Of a DNA stretch of 64,000 bases, positions 54,400-62,336 are shown piece after piece (within the stretch, counting starts at the first letter, position 1; each line of letters starts with the position of its first letter). The stretch is from Thalassotalea sediminis (GTDB taxonomy: Bacteria > Pseudomonadota > Gammaproteobacteria > Enterobacterales > Alteromonadaceae): the NCBI RefSeq assembly GCF_030295915.1, contig NZ_AP027361.1, forward strand, positions 1,302,001 through 1,366,000, in the 5' to 3' direction. The notes under the pieces were generated by a model. The model made no database searches. It saw nothing but the letters and a program-made list of their open reading frames with translations, and was not told the origin of the DNA. A program made the translations under genes and the position numbers.

Positions 54400-54834
54400 C
54401 TATTCGCCGTATGTACTTTCAAAGTAGCTTTCAACAATTAAACGGGCAGATTCAGCGTCAATATTATCTTTCGATAAATTTCGGTAACCACCATGGTCAA
54501 ATAAGTGCTGTTTAGCATCAGCGGTTGTTAACCGTTCATCGACAAATTCAATCGGTGTTTTATAATCGTGTGCTAAGCGATTACCAAATTTTTTTGCGTC
54601 AAAGGTAACCTGTTGAGGCGTACCATCCATGTTAAGTGGCAGTCCAACTACGATTAAGTCAGGTTGCCACTCGTCGAAATAGCTTTTTAGTTGTTGCTGA
54701 TTAGGAATACCGTTTTTAGCTTTTACAGAGCCTAACGGAGTGGCAGTGCCGGTAATTGCTTGACCAACTGCGACACCAATATATTTCTTACCAAAGTCAA
54801 AGCCGAGTATGGTTTTATGTGTATTGGCTGTCAC
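54400..54834 (-). CDS. ruvX: RuvX/YqgF putative Holliday-junction resolvase / pre-16S nuclease
   Basis: A 144-aa RNase-H-fold nuclease. LGFDFGKKYIGVAVG carries the first catalytic Asp. VVGLPLNMDGTPQ supplies the central strand, FVDERLTTADAKQ the Glu, and NIDAESARLIVESYF the last Asp, all required residues of YqgF. In E. coli it processes the 16S rRNA 5' end. Its start shares one base with the yqgE stop, the usual yqgE-ruvX coupling. Confidence 0.95.
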   Translation of the reverse strand: MTANTHKTILGFDFGKKYIGVAVGQAITGTATPLGSVKAKNGIPNQQQLKSYFDEWQPDLIVVGLPLNMDGTPQQVTFDAKKFGNRLAHDYKTPIEFVDERLTTADAKQHLFDHGGYRNLSKDNIDAESARLIVESYFESTYGE

Positions 54835-55391
54835 TATGCGTGCCCTATATCGCTAGATAGGTGCGCGATATTGATGCCGAGTTTCTCGGTTGCTTTATGC
54901 CAACGTTGTTCGATAGGGGTATTAAATAATATATCGCTATCTGCTGGCGTGGTTAACCAAGAGTTGGCTTTTATCTCTTGCTCTAATTGTCCAGGGCCCC
55001 AGCCTGCATAACCTAAGGTTACCATGTACTTTTCTGGGGCACTGTCACTACCAAGTGCTTGTAAAATATCTTTTGAGGTGGTGATCATCACATCATCACT
55101 AAGGGCAAGAGAGCTATTCCAACCAGTCTGCGGGCTATGCAAGACAAATCCGCGATCTGGAGAAACAGGCCCTCCTGTTAGTACCTGTTGGGCAAGCTCT
55201 GGTAGCTTGCTATTACCGTCTTCTTCAAGCTGTGCTAGTAACTCATTTAAGGTAATGTTAATGGGTAAGTTAATGATCAGCCCCATGGCACCATCATCAT
55301 TATGTTCGCAAATATACGTCACCGTTTTATTAAAATACGGGTCGTTTAAACTTGGCATAGCAATTAATAAATGGTTTTCTAAGCTGTCCAC
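54834..55391 (-). CDS. yqgE: YqgE/AlgH family protein
   Basis: A 185-aa protein of the UPF0301 family. It opens SLENHLLIAMPSLNDPYFNK, continues AMGLIINLPINITLNELL and VLTGGPVSPDRGFVLHSP, and has the GYAGWGPGQLEQEI signature near residue 130. Its biochemical role is not known, though it is named for a regulator of alginate in Pseudomonas. It lies between gshB and ruvX as in E. coli. Confidence 0.95.
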   Translation of the reverse strand: MDSLENHLLIAMPSLNDPYFNKTVTYICEHNDDGAMGLIINLPINITLNELLAQLEEDGNSKLPELAQQVLTGGPVSPDRGFVLHSPQTGWNSSLALSDDVMITTSKDILQALGSDSAPEKYMVTLGYAGWGPGQLEQEIKANSWLTTPADSDILFNTPIEQRWHKATEKLGINIAHLSSDIGHA

Positions 55392-55408
55392 AGGGTTACC
55401 TTTTTACG

Positions 55409-56362
55409 TTAGTTCTGTTCAATTAATGCTTCAATGGCGTCCATTAATTTACCACTGATATTAATAGGATATGCGGCTTCAATCTCGCGAATACAAGTTG
55501 GACTTGTTACATTTATTTCAGTGACTTTATCACCTATCACGTCTAATCCTACAAAGTATAGACCACGCTTTTTCAACTCAGGTGCTATTGTTTCAGCAAT
55601 GAGTTTGTCACTTGCCGATAACGGTCGAGCTTCACCTGTACCCCCAGCTGCTAGATTACCACGCGTTTCCCCCTGCGCAGGAATACGAGCAAGACAATAG
55701 GGCATTGGTTCGCCATTTACGATGAGAATGCGTTTATCACCATCCTTTATTTCTGGCATGTACTCTTGGATCATCGCGTATTGATTGCCATGATTGGTTA
55801 AAGTCTCGATAATCACGCCGACATTAGCTTCATTTTCTTTCATACGAAATATAGATGATCCACCCATACCATCAAGCGGTTTCACAATAACGTCTTTTTC
55901 TTGTTGATGAAAGTCGCGAATTTGTTGGCTGTTGCGTGTTACTAATGTTTTGGCTGTTAATTCAGGGAACCAAGCGGTAAAGAGCTTTTCGTTACAATCA
56001 CGCAGACTTTGTGGCTTATTTACAATTAACGTGCCGTTTTGCTCTGCACGTTCAAGCATGTAAGTTGCATAAATATACTCTGTATCAAATGGTGGATCTT
56101 TACGCATAATTACTGCGTCTAGTTCGGTAAGAGGGATATCTTGCGGATCTTCAAGTTCATACCAATGCTCGCTATTGTCAAATACGGTCACTTTTTTCGC
56201 AAACGCACGGCACTCTCCTTGAATAAGGTATAGGTCGTTCATCTCGATATAGTAGATTTCATAGCCTCTTGACTGGGCTTCAAACATCATCGCCATGGAC
56301 GAATCTTTGTGTACCTTTACCTGAGATATAGGGTCCATTACGACGCCTAGTTTAATAGTCAT
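55409..56362 (-). CDS. gshB: Glutathione synthetase
   Basis: A 317-aa ATP-grasp ligase joining gamma-glutamylcysteine and glycine. The opening KLGVVMDPISQVKVHKDSSM and the DPPFDTEYIYATYMLERAE stretch are GshB-specific. The ATP-grasp core has VKPLDGMGGSSIFRM and KDGDKRILIVNGEPM, and FVGLDVIGDKVTEINVTSPT closes the metal site. It sits between rsmE and yqgE, the conserved order. Confidence 0.97.
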   Translation of the reverse strand: MTIKLGVVMDPISQVKVHKDSSMAMMFEAQSRGYEIYYIEMNDLYLIQGECRAFAKKVTVFDNSEHWYELEDPQDIPLTELDAVIMRKDPPFDTEYIYATYMLERAEQNGTLIVNKPQSLRDCNEKLFTAWFPELTAKTLVTRNSQQIRDFHQQEKDVIVKPLDGMGGSSIFRMKENEANVGVIIETLTNHGNQYAMIQEYMPEIKDGDKRILIVNGEPMPYCLARIPAQGETRGNLAAGGTGEARPLSASDKLIAETIAPELKKRGLYFVGLDVIGDKVTEINVTSPTCIREIEAAYPINISGKLMDAIEALIEQN

Positions 56363-56379
56363 GGTATATTCCTGTTAAC

Positions 56380-57126
56380 TTATTTGATATCGCCGAGGCG
56401 ACATTGTAGCGCGGTAATTGCAGTAAGCGCTGCCGTTTCTGTTCTTAATACTCTAGGACCGAGCAATACATCATTAAATTCTTGCGTTCGTGCTTCGGCG
56501 ATCTCATCGTCACTTAATCCGCCTTCTGGGCCAATTAATAAGCGAATACGGGTGTGAGATAAGGGTAATTGCATTATTGATTGGTCTGCTTTTGGATGCA
56601 GGTTTAGTTTTAAAGCGGAAGTGGGTTGTTGTAACCACTCATTAAGCGATATTGCAGGTTTTACTTCTGGTACTGTGCATCGGCCACTTTGTTCACATGC
56701 GCTAATAACTATTTTTTGCCATTGGTCACATTTTTTTTGCAATCGTTCGCCTTGTAACTTTACGCCACAGCGTTCAGTGAAAAGTGGGGTAATGGCATTT
56801 ACACCAAGCTCTACTGATTTTTGTAAAGTAAAATCCATTCTTTCACCGCGAGAAATGCCCTGACCTAAATGAATATTCAAAGGCGATTCATTCGTTACTG
56901 GCGTATAATCGCCAATAATTGCATTTGCCGACTTTTTACTGACCTCTGATAAAACTGCTTGGTACTCGCCGTAACTATCATCTTGTAATTGCCCATTAAA
57001 TAGGGTGATAGCATCACCACTTTTTAAGCGTAATACTCGAATCACATGGCCAAATGCATCGTTTGATAACGTGACTGTTTCACCGCTAGACAATGGTTGA
57101 TTCTCGAATATTCTTGGATTGCGCAT
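56380..57126 (-). CDS. rsmE: 16S rRNA (uracil1498-N3)-methyltransferase
   Basis: A 248-aa SPOUT methyltransferase methylating U1498 in 16S rRNA. The N-terminal PUA-like domain (about 15-70) has HVIRVLRLKSGDAITLFNG. The knot domain has RMDFTLQKSVELGVNAITPL, LLIGPEGGLSDDEI and LGPRVLRTETAALTAI, all diagnostic. It heads the rsmE-gshB-yqgE-ruvX operon, and its start faces trhO across a 236-base divergent region. Confidence 0.96.
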   Translation of the reverse strand: MRNPRIFENQPLSSGETVTLSNDAFGHVIRVLRLKSGDAITLFNGQLQDDSYGEYQAVLSEVSKKSANAIIGDYTPVTNESPLNIHLGQGISRGERMDFTLQKSVELGVNAITPLFTERCGVKLQGERLQKKCDQWQKIVISACEQSGRCTVPEVKPAISLNEWLQQPTSALKLNLHPKADQSIMQLPLSHTRIRLLIGPEGGLSDDEIAEARTQEFNDVLLGPRVLRTETAALTAITALQCRLGDIK

Positions 57127-57279
57127 GTGCTATTTCTATCGTTTATTCAATAATGCCAAGATAGGGGCTAACGATAGCTTTTTCAATAAGGTCAACGAAT
57201 TAATTCATTTTTATAAGCGTGCTGTGTTGCTGTTTGTTTTACAAGCTAATAGCAAAAAACCTACAACTGATAGCAAAGC

Positions 57280-57308
57280 ATGAAGTTTTAAAAAATATTT
57301 GTTAGAAT
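57280..57308 (+). promoter_or_regulatory. Putative sigma-70 promoter of trhO
   Basis: TAGAAT (57303-57308) as -10 and ATGAAG (57280-57285) as a weak -35 are separated by 17 bases. It lies about 95 bases before the trhO ATG, implying a GC-rich 5' leader of some 90 bases. Confidence 0.4.
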
Positions 57309-57407
57309 GCGCGCCGTTAACAGCTGTACTGTGCTATCAGGCAGCAATATTTAGCCCAATTAGTGCCAGATTTGCGTTCTGGTCAAACTTATATAGGTAA
57401 ATGTTTT

Positions 57408-58385
57408 ATGCAAAATATTACTGTGTGCGCTTTATACAAATTTGTGCGCCTTGAAAATTTTGAAGCGATAAAGCAACCATTACTTGATGTGATGATTGCG
57501 CAAGACGTTAAAGGCACCTTGTTAATTGCCAATGAAGGCATAAATGGTACTATCGCCGGTCCACAGCAAGGTATTGATACGATTTTAGATTTCTTGGCGC
57601 AAGATGAGAGATTAGGTCGAGTTGATCATAAATTTTCATATGCTGATGAAAACCCTTTCCAGCGTTCTAAAGTAAAGTTAAAGAAAGAAATTGTTACCAT
57701 GGGCGTAGAAGGCATAGATCCAACATTAACTGTGGGTACCTATGTAAAACCTGATGAGTGGAATGCATTGATTTCAGATCCAGAAGTATTGCTCATTGAT
57801 ACACGCAACGACTATGAAGTAGAAATTGGTACGTTTGAAAATGCGATCAACCCCAATACTGAAACCTTTCGCGAATTTCCAGATTATGTTGAAAAGCATT
57901 TAGATAAAAGCAAACACAAGAAAGTCGCAATGTTTTGTACTGGTGGCATTCGTTGTGAAAAATCTACCGCATACCTTAAAGAGCAAGGCTTTGATGACGT
58001 ATACCATTTAGAAGGTGGTATTTTAAAATATTTAGAAGAAGTACCAGAAGAAAACTCAATGTGGAAAGGTGATTGTTTTGTTTTTGATGGTCGTGTAGCC
58101 GTTACACATGGCTTAGAGCAAGGACAATATGATCAATGTTTTGCATGCCGTTATCCTATTACAAAAGAAGATATGGAAAGCGAACATTATATTAAAGGAG
58201 TTAGCTGTCCGAAGTGTATTGGTAAATATACAGCAGAACAACGGGAACGATTTGCAGAGCGTGAAAAGCAAATTAATTTAGCGAAAGCACGCGGCGAAGC
58301 ACATATTGGTGGCGATATTAAAGACGTAATAGAACAACGTCGCCAAGAAAAACTTGCAGCTAAAAAAGCGCAAGCCTCAAAGTAA
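57408..58385 (+). CDS. trhO: tRNA uridine(34) hydroxylase TrhO (YceA, rhodanese-like)
   Basis: A 325-aa protein started at ATG 57408 ([15 protein letters not shown]) behind AGGTAA; the open frame runs 15 codons further with no family support. The N-terminal acylphosphatase-like domain (about 1-95) has [16 protein letters not shown]. The rhodanese domain (about 115-215) has [16 protein letters not shown] and the active Cys177 in [13 protein letters not shown]-terminal Cys-rich finger (CFACRYPI ... CPKC) and basic tail bind RNA. It makes 5-hydroxyuridine at tRNA position 34 using oxygen. Confidence 0.95.
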   Translation: MQNITVCALYKFVRLENFEAIKQPLLDVMIAQDVKGTLLIANEGINGTIAGPQQGIDTILDFLAQDERLGRVDHKFSYADENPFQRSKVKLKKEIVTMGVEGIDPTLTVGTYVKPDEWNALISDPEVLLIDTRNDYEVEIGTFENAINPNTETFREFPDYVEKHLDKSKHKKVAMFCTGGIRCEKSTAYLKEQGFDDVYHLEGGILKYLEEVPEENSMWKGDCFVFDGRVAVTHGLEQGQYDQCFACRYPITKEDMESEHYIKGVSCPKCIGKYTAEQRERFAEREKQINLAKARGEAHIGGDIKDVIEQRRQEKLAAKKAQASK

Positions 58386-58396
58386 ATTAAACACAT

Positions 58397-58448
58397 AAAA
58401 AGGGTCAGGTACAATTATTTAATCAAATAATTGTACCTGACCCTTTTT
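58397..58448. repeat. 24-bp-arm perfect palindrome, REP/MITE-like, also terminator-capable
   Basis: Arms 58397-58420 and 58425-58448 are perfect inverted copies separated by AATC. The arms contain GGGTCAGGTACAATT, begin AAAAA and end TTTTT, so the element can terminate transcription from both trhO and metK. Arms this long and perfect, with non-GC-rich unique sequence, are unlike ordinary terminators and resemble dispersed REP-type elements mobilised by IS200-like tyrosine transposases. No copy was found elsewhere in this window, and no transposase is present. Confidence 0.75.
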
Positions 58449-58460
58449 ATTCTTTTTAGG

Positions 58461-59648
58461 TTATAGACCTGCGGCTGCTTTTAGTGCTTCCGCTTTATCT
58501 GTTTTCTCCCATGTAAATGCAGTGAAGGTTTCGCCATCAACTGTCATTTCATAGGGTTCACGACCAAAGTGACCATATGCTGCGGTTTGTTGGTACATTG
58601 GATGCAATAGATCTAACATCTTGGTAATACCATATGGACGCAGATCAAAATGTTCACGTACCAGTTTGATTAACGTTTCTTCAGACACTTTACCCGTGCC
58701 AAACGTTTCGATCGAGATAGAAGTAGGCTCTGCAACACCAATGGCATATGAAACCTGAATTTCACAACGATCAGCAAGACCTGCAGCGACAATGTTTTTC
58801 GCAACATAACGGCCTGCATATGCGGCGCTACGATCTACCTTTGATGGATCTTTACCTGAGAATGCGCCGCCACCATGACGTGCCATACCGCCATAGGTAT
58901 CAACAATGATTTTGCGGCCAGTTAAACCACAATCACCCACTGGGCCACCAATAACAAACCGGCCTGTTGGGTTAATAAAATATTTAGTTTCTTCCGTTAA
59001 CCATTGAGCAGGTAACACTGCTTTAATGATGTTTTCCATGACTGCTTCATGCAAGTCTTCTTGAGAAATTTCAGGGTTGTGTTGTGTAGACAATACAACA
59101 GCATCAATTGCGATAGGCTGGTCATTTTCATAGACAAAAGTCACTTGAGATTTCGCATCAGGTCTTAGCCACGGTAATACACCAGATTTTCTTAATTCAG
59201 CTTGGCGCTCAACTAAGCGATGAGAGTAATATAATGGAGCAGGCATTAATGTTTCAGTTTCATTTGTGGCATAGCCAAACATTAAGCCCTGATCACCAGC
59301 ACCTTGGTCTTCTGGTTTAACACGATCTACACCTTGGGCAATCTCACTTGATTGTTGGCCGATAAGATTCATTATGCCGCACGTTTCACCGTCAAAACCA
59401 ACATCAGAAGATGTATAGCCAATGTCACAGATAACTTTACGGGTTAGGTCTTCTAAGTCAACCCAAGCAGACGTTGATATTTCGCCAGAAATGATGGCAA
59501 CACCAGTTTTAACCATGGTTTCACACGCAACGCGTGCATGTTTATCTTTGGCAATGATTGCATCTAATACGGCATCTGAAATTTGGTCAGCAATTTTATC
59601 TGGATGCCCCTCTGAAACAGACTCTGACGTAAAATAATGTCTAGACAT
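58461..59648 (-). CDS. metK: S-adenosylmethionine synthetase
   Basis: A 395-aa enzyme forming SAM from methionine and [40 protein letters not shown] and [19 protein letters not shown] are the family signatures with all ATP and metal ligands present. The gene is transcribed towards trhO and ends 12 bases before the palindrome. GAGGG lies before the ATG at 59648. A perfect MetJ box upstream shows regulation by methionine. Confidence 0.97.
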   Translation of the reverse strand: MSRHYFTSESVSEGHPDKIADQISDAVLDAIIAKDKHARVACETMVKTGVAIISGEISTSAWVDLEDLTRKVICDIGYTSSDVGFDGETCGIMNLIGQQSSEIAQGVDRVKPEDQGAGDQGLMFGYATNETETLMPAPLYYSHRLVERQAELRKSGVLPWLRPDAKSQVTFVYENDQPIAIDAVVLSTQHNPEISQEDLHEAVMENIIKAVLPAQWLTEETKYFINPTGRFVIGGPVGDCGLTGRKIIVDTYGGMARHGGGAFSGKDPSKVDRSAAYAGRYVAKNIVAAGLADRCEIQVSYAIGVAEPTSISIETFGTGKVSEETLIKLVREHFDLRPYGITKMLDLLHPMYQQTAAYGHFGREPYEMTVDGETFTAFTWEKTDKAEALKAAAGL

Positions 59649-59698
59649 AAACCCTCAACAATTCAATTAATGGACAATCGTGTCAACGAATAACGCGC

Positions 59699-59756
59699 AT
59701 TATAAACCTAGTAAAAATTATTTTCTACCTTTTTACGCCTAGACGTCTAAATGGCT
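59699..59756 (-). promoter_or_regulatory. metK promoter with MetJ operator
   Basis: AGACGTCT at 59741-59748 is a perfect 8/8 MetJ box. The adjoining 8-mers on each side (59733-59740 and 59749-59756) each match the consensus at 5 of 8 positions, so three tandem met boxes are in phase, as MetJ dimers need. A consensus minus-strand -10 TATAAT lies at 59704-59699, about 35 bases further towards metK, with the boxes upstream of the -35. SAM-bound MetJ repressing metK is known in E. coli. Confidence 0.85.
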
Positions 59757-59770
59757 TTTACTAAGTCTTT

Positions 59771-60568
59771 TTATAAAGTATTAAAGTGTAGTTGAGTTCG
59801 CCAAAAGGCGGAGATAAATTGATCATGTTGCCGACAGGGTTGGCTACTATAAAACAAATATTGCCCCTGCGAATTTGAAGTATTTAATATTTTGTGTGCT
59901 TTAAGCTGCCGCATTAATTCGTCAGTTACAGGCTGAGCCGTTTCGACTAACGTAACGTTTTCGCCAACTATTTTCTTTATTTGGTCACTTACAAAAGGGT
60001 AATGTGTACAACCTAAAACGAGGTGATCAATCCCTTTAGCTAATAAAGGCGAGAGTAGTTGCGTTAATAATTGAAAGCATTCTTGGCTATTTTGCTGGCC
60101 GGTTTCAATCATATTTACTAAACCAGGGCAGGGTTGCACAAATATCTCAGCGTTATTTTTATGGGCATTAACTAAAGATAAAAATCGCGGGTTATTTGCC
60201 GTCGCACTGGTAACAAGTACGCCAACTTTATTAATCGTACTGTATTGAACTGCCGGTTTTATTGCGGGCTCAACACCTATAATGGGAATTGTTAATTGTG
60301 CTCTTAGTTGATCAATTGCATTAACTGTGGCGGTATTGCAGGCGACAACTATCGCTTTACATTGCCTTGTGATAAACCAATGCGCAATGTTATTTACACG
60401 AGAAATAATCGTCTCTAACGATTGATCACCATAAGGGGCAAACTTAGCGTCGGCTACATAGAGTAAGTTTTCACTGGGCAGTTGTTCGGTAATGCATTTT
60501 GCGATTGATAAACCGCCAACGCCAGAATCGAAGATACCAATAGGTGAATTATTTGATTGAGTCTGCAA
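59771..60568 (-). CDS. murI: Glutamate racemase
   Basis: A 265-aa enzyme making D-glutamate for peptidoglycan. Both catalytic Cys are present, in VVACNTATVNAI and LVLGCTHYPFV, along with the opening IGIFDSGVGGLSIAK. No ATG is available before that motif without entering other sequence; I choose TTG 60568 (LQTQSNNSPIGIFDSG), which gives the usual family length. The frame is open to ATG 60757, but that extension runs antisense-free through the 6S RNA locus and has no protein similarity. Its position beside 6S RNA replaces the E. coli ygfA gene. Confidence 0.88.
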   Translation of the reverse strand: MQTQSNNSPIGIFDSGVGGLSIAKCITEQLPSENLLYVADAKFAPYGDQSLETIISRVNNIAHWFITRQCKAIVVACNTATVNAIDQLRAQLTIPIIGVEPAIKPAVQYSTINKVGVLVTSATANNPRFLSLVNAHKNNAEIFVQPCPGLVNMIETGQQNSQECFQLLTQLLSPLLAKGIDHLVLGCTHYPFVSDQIKKIVGENVTLVETAQPVTDELMRQLKAHKILNTSNSQGQYLFYSSQPCRQHDQFISAFWRTQLHFNTL

Positions 60569-60651
60569 TGTATAAACACTTAAAACAATGACTAACTGTG
60601 CTGTTATAGGGACATTTGTTGAAAATGTAAAGGTGTTATAGAGATAGTGGG

Positions 60652-60837
60652 TTAAGACTTCCAGAATGCAGTGGCCAACTTTAGTCCTGAACACCGTGTG
60701 TTCAGGGCGGGAATCGTGCATTATCCGTAGGCTTCCCAATACGCGTTGGGCTTGCACAATAGATACTACTTAACTCCCTAAGGTAAAACTTATCGGCTCA
60801 GGGACATAGTTCACACACTAACACCCCAGAAGACTTA
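60652..60837 (-). ncRNA. ssrS: 6S RNA
   Basis: On the minus strand the segment carries the conserved 6S core. GTCCCTGAGCCGATA is on the 5' side and GGGAAGCCT on the 3' side, with the 3' hairpin CCTGAACACACGGTGTTCAGG. The ends pair as a long closing stem (CTTCTGGGGTGTTAGTG with CACTGCATTCTGGAAG, mainly G-U tolerant) and further TTAAG/CTTAA. Length about 186 nt equals the E. coli 184 nt. It follows zapA on the same strand, the standard zapA-ssrS order. 6S RNA mimics an open promoter and sequesters sigma-70 RNA polymerase in stationary phase. Confidence 0.93.
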
Positions 60838-60843
60838 AGCCTT

Positions 60844-60849
60844 AGTATA
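60844..60849 (-). promoter_or_regulatory. 6S RNA promoter -10 element
   Basis: TATACT on the minus strand, 7 bases before the inferred 6S 5' end near 60837. TTAAAG 17 bases further upstream is a weak -35. Spacing supports a sigma-70 promoter directly in front of 6S RNA. Confidence 0.6.
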
Positions 60850-60939
60850 GCGAAAATAGCCAATAGCTTTAAGTTTTTTCGAAGAGAATTGGTTTAACTG
60901 GTTAGTCATTGAGCTAACCGCTTATCAGTTAAGCAGTTT

Positions 60940-61140
60940 CTAATTTATTTGCGGTGGTTGTAATTTATTTTTTTGTTTATTTGGCGAAGTGTTCGCGAAA
61001 TTTACGTCTGATGTATCACTCTTAACTGTCGCTAATGATTTGCTGGTTTGAGGTAAAGAAGAGAAAGTTGTAATTAAAGTGACTAAAGATATTATAATGG
61101 CGATAATGAGCAACAATACTAGCGCTGTTCTTATATACAT
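60940..61140 (-). CDS. Possible small single-helix membrane protein between zapA and 6S RNA
   Basis: A 66-aa frame with one transmembrane helix (LVLLLIIAIIISLVTLITTF, about 8-27) and a Ser/Thr/Asn/Lys-rich soluble tail. It starts 21 bases after the zapA stop. AAAGGA lies only one base before its ATG, too close for efficient initiation, and no family is recognised, so it may be real but weakly expressed or a chance ORF. If translated, it is co-transcribed with zapA. Confidence 0.42.
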   Translation of the reverse strand: MYIRTALVLLLIIAIIISLVTLITTFSSLPQTSKSLATVKSDTSDVNFANTSPNKQKNKLQPPQIN

Positions 61141-61161
61141 ATCCTTTGCATTGTGTTTTGA

Positions 61162-61470
61162 CTAAGCTTGCTTTTCTTGTCGATGAACGGCTTGTTCAAT
61201 GGTTTGTTGTAATAAATCTATTTTACTTTCTAATTGTTGTTTTTCAGCGTTGAATGCTTGTTGTTGTGTAAGATAGTCATTCGCTAAATTTAAAGCTGTC
61301 ATCAACATGGCCTGTTCAGGTGTTTTAATCGCTTTTACTTTACCGTTATTAGCCTCTAAACGACTATTTAACTCTTTTGCAGCCTGCAATAACGCAGACT
61401 CTTGGCCTTGAGGACAAGCAATCTTTAAGCGGCGTCCTGCCACTTCAATGGTGACGTTATGTTGGCTCAT
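61162..61470 (-). CDS. zapA: Cell division protein ZapA
   Basis: A 102-aa protein that bundles FtsZ protofilaments at the division ring. The globular N-terminal half (about 1-55) has VTIEVAGRRLKIACPQGQE, and the C-terminal coiled coil (about 60-100, QQQAFNAEKQQLESKIDLLQ) mediates tetramer formation. A conserved ALNLANDYL segment lies between. It is divergent from the ygfB-pepP-ubiH operon across a 294-base region that holds no ORF and presumably both promoters. Confidence 0.92.
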   Translation of the reverse strand: MSQHNVTIEVAGRRLKIACPQGQESALLQAAKELNSRLEANNGKVKAIKTPEQAMLMTALNLANDYLTQQQAFNAEKQQLESKIDLLQQTIEQAVHRQEKQA

Positions 61471-61764
61471 TGAAAGTACTTCTATAATAAATGTCAGTAA
61501 AATTAGCTAGTTGATTGTTTAATAAACAAATTATACAACAACGTAATTGCAAACTATAACGGTCGCCGATCTGAGATGCAAGCAGTTATCTGCGCTTTAT
61601 TACATTAAGTTTATAAAAATGTAACATCGATAGCGTATGCGTAATTTGTTGTTGAACGTTGATATTCTAACAGATAAAAACATCGCACAATCGAGCGGGA
61701 TTGCTAGCTAACAAATGATTGCGATGTTACGATAATATACAGTTATATTTGGAAGTTTTATTAT

Positions 61765-62334
61765 ATGTCATTAAATAATTCTATGGACTTTGCTAGCACG
61801 CAAGCCACCATTACCGCGGAAAGTGCGGAGTTACATGCATCTGAGTTGCATGGTATGTTAACGGGCCTGATTTGTGGTGGCTACACGTTTGAAGGTAATG
61901 ACTACACCGCTTTAGTGGAAGATATGTACAACAATGGTGAAACGTTACCTGGTGCAGTGCGTATTACCTTAAAGCTATTGTTTAGTCATGTTTGGCAGTG
62001 TTTACTTGATGACTCATACGGATTCACACCGATGCTACCAGATGACGATGATTCGCTCCGTGAGCGCGGTGTTGCGTTAAGTGCGTGGGTGCAAGGGTTT
62101 AATCTAGGGTTTGGTTTACAGCAGAAAAGTAATTCAGTGCTATCTGATGACGTAAAAGAAGTCCTTACCGACTTTTCCGAAATTGCTAATTTGTCGGATG
62201 ATATCGAAGAAGATGAAGCAACTGAACAGGCGTTTTTTGAGATCTCTGAGTATGTTCGCATGTCTGCCTTACTGTGCTTTACTGAATTAGGCACACCACC
62301 TGATCCAAAAGAAACATCAGATACTGTGCATTAG
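61765..62334 (+). CDS. ygfB: UPF0149 family protein YgfB
   Basis: A 189-aa acidic all-helical protein of the UPF0149/YgfB group. ASELHGMLTGLICGG (about 26-40) and LSAWVQGFNLGFGLQQ (about 113-128) are the family stretches, followed by ALLCFTELG near the C-terminus. Its biochemical role is unsettled; in Pseudomonas a relative affects beta-lactam resistance regulation. Its stop overlaps the pepP start region, and the order ygfB-pepP-ubiH is conserved. Confidence 0.93.
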   Translation: MSLNNSMDFASTQATITAESAELHASELHGMLTGLICGGYTFEGNDYTALVEDMYNNGETLPGAVRITLKLLFSHVWQCLLDDSYGFTPMLPDDDDSLRERGVALSAWVQGFNLGFGLQQKSNSVLSDDVKEVLTDFSEIANLSDDIEEDEATEQAFFEISEYVRMSALLCFTELGTPPDPKETSDTVH

Positions 62335-62336
62335 TG

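Noticed and set aside
60569..60757. N-terminal extension of the murI frame to ATG 60757
   Set aside because: It covers part of 6S RNA, lacks family similarity, and would make MurI about 63 residues too long.
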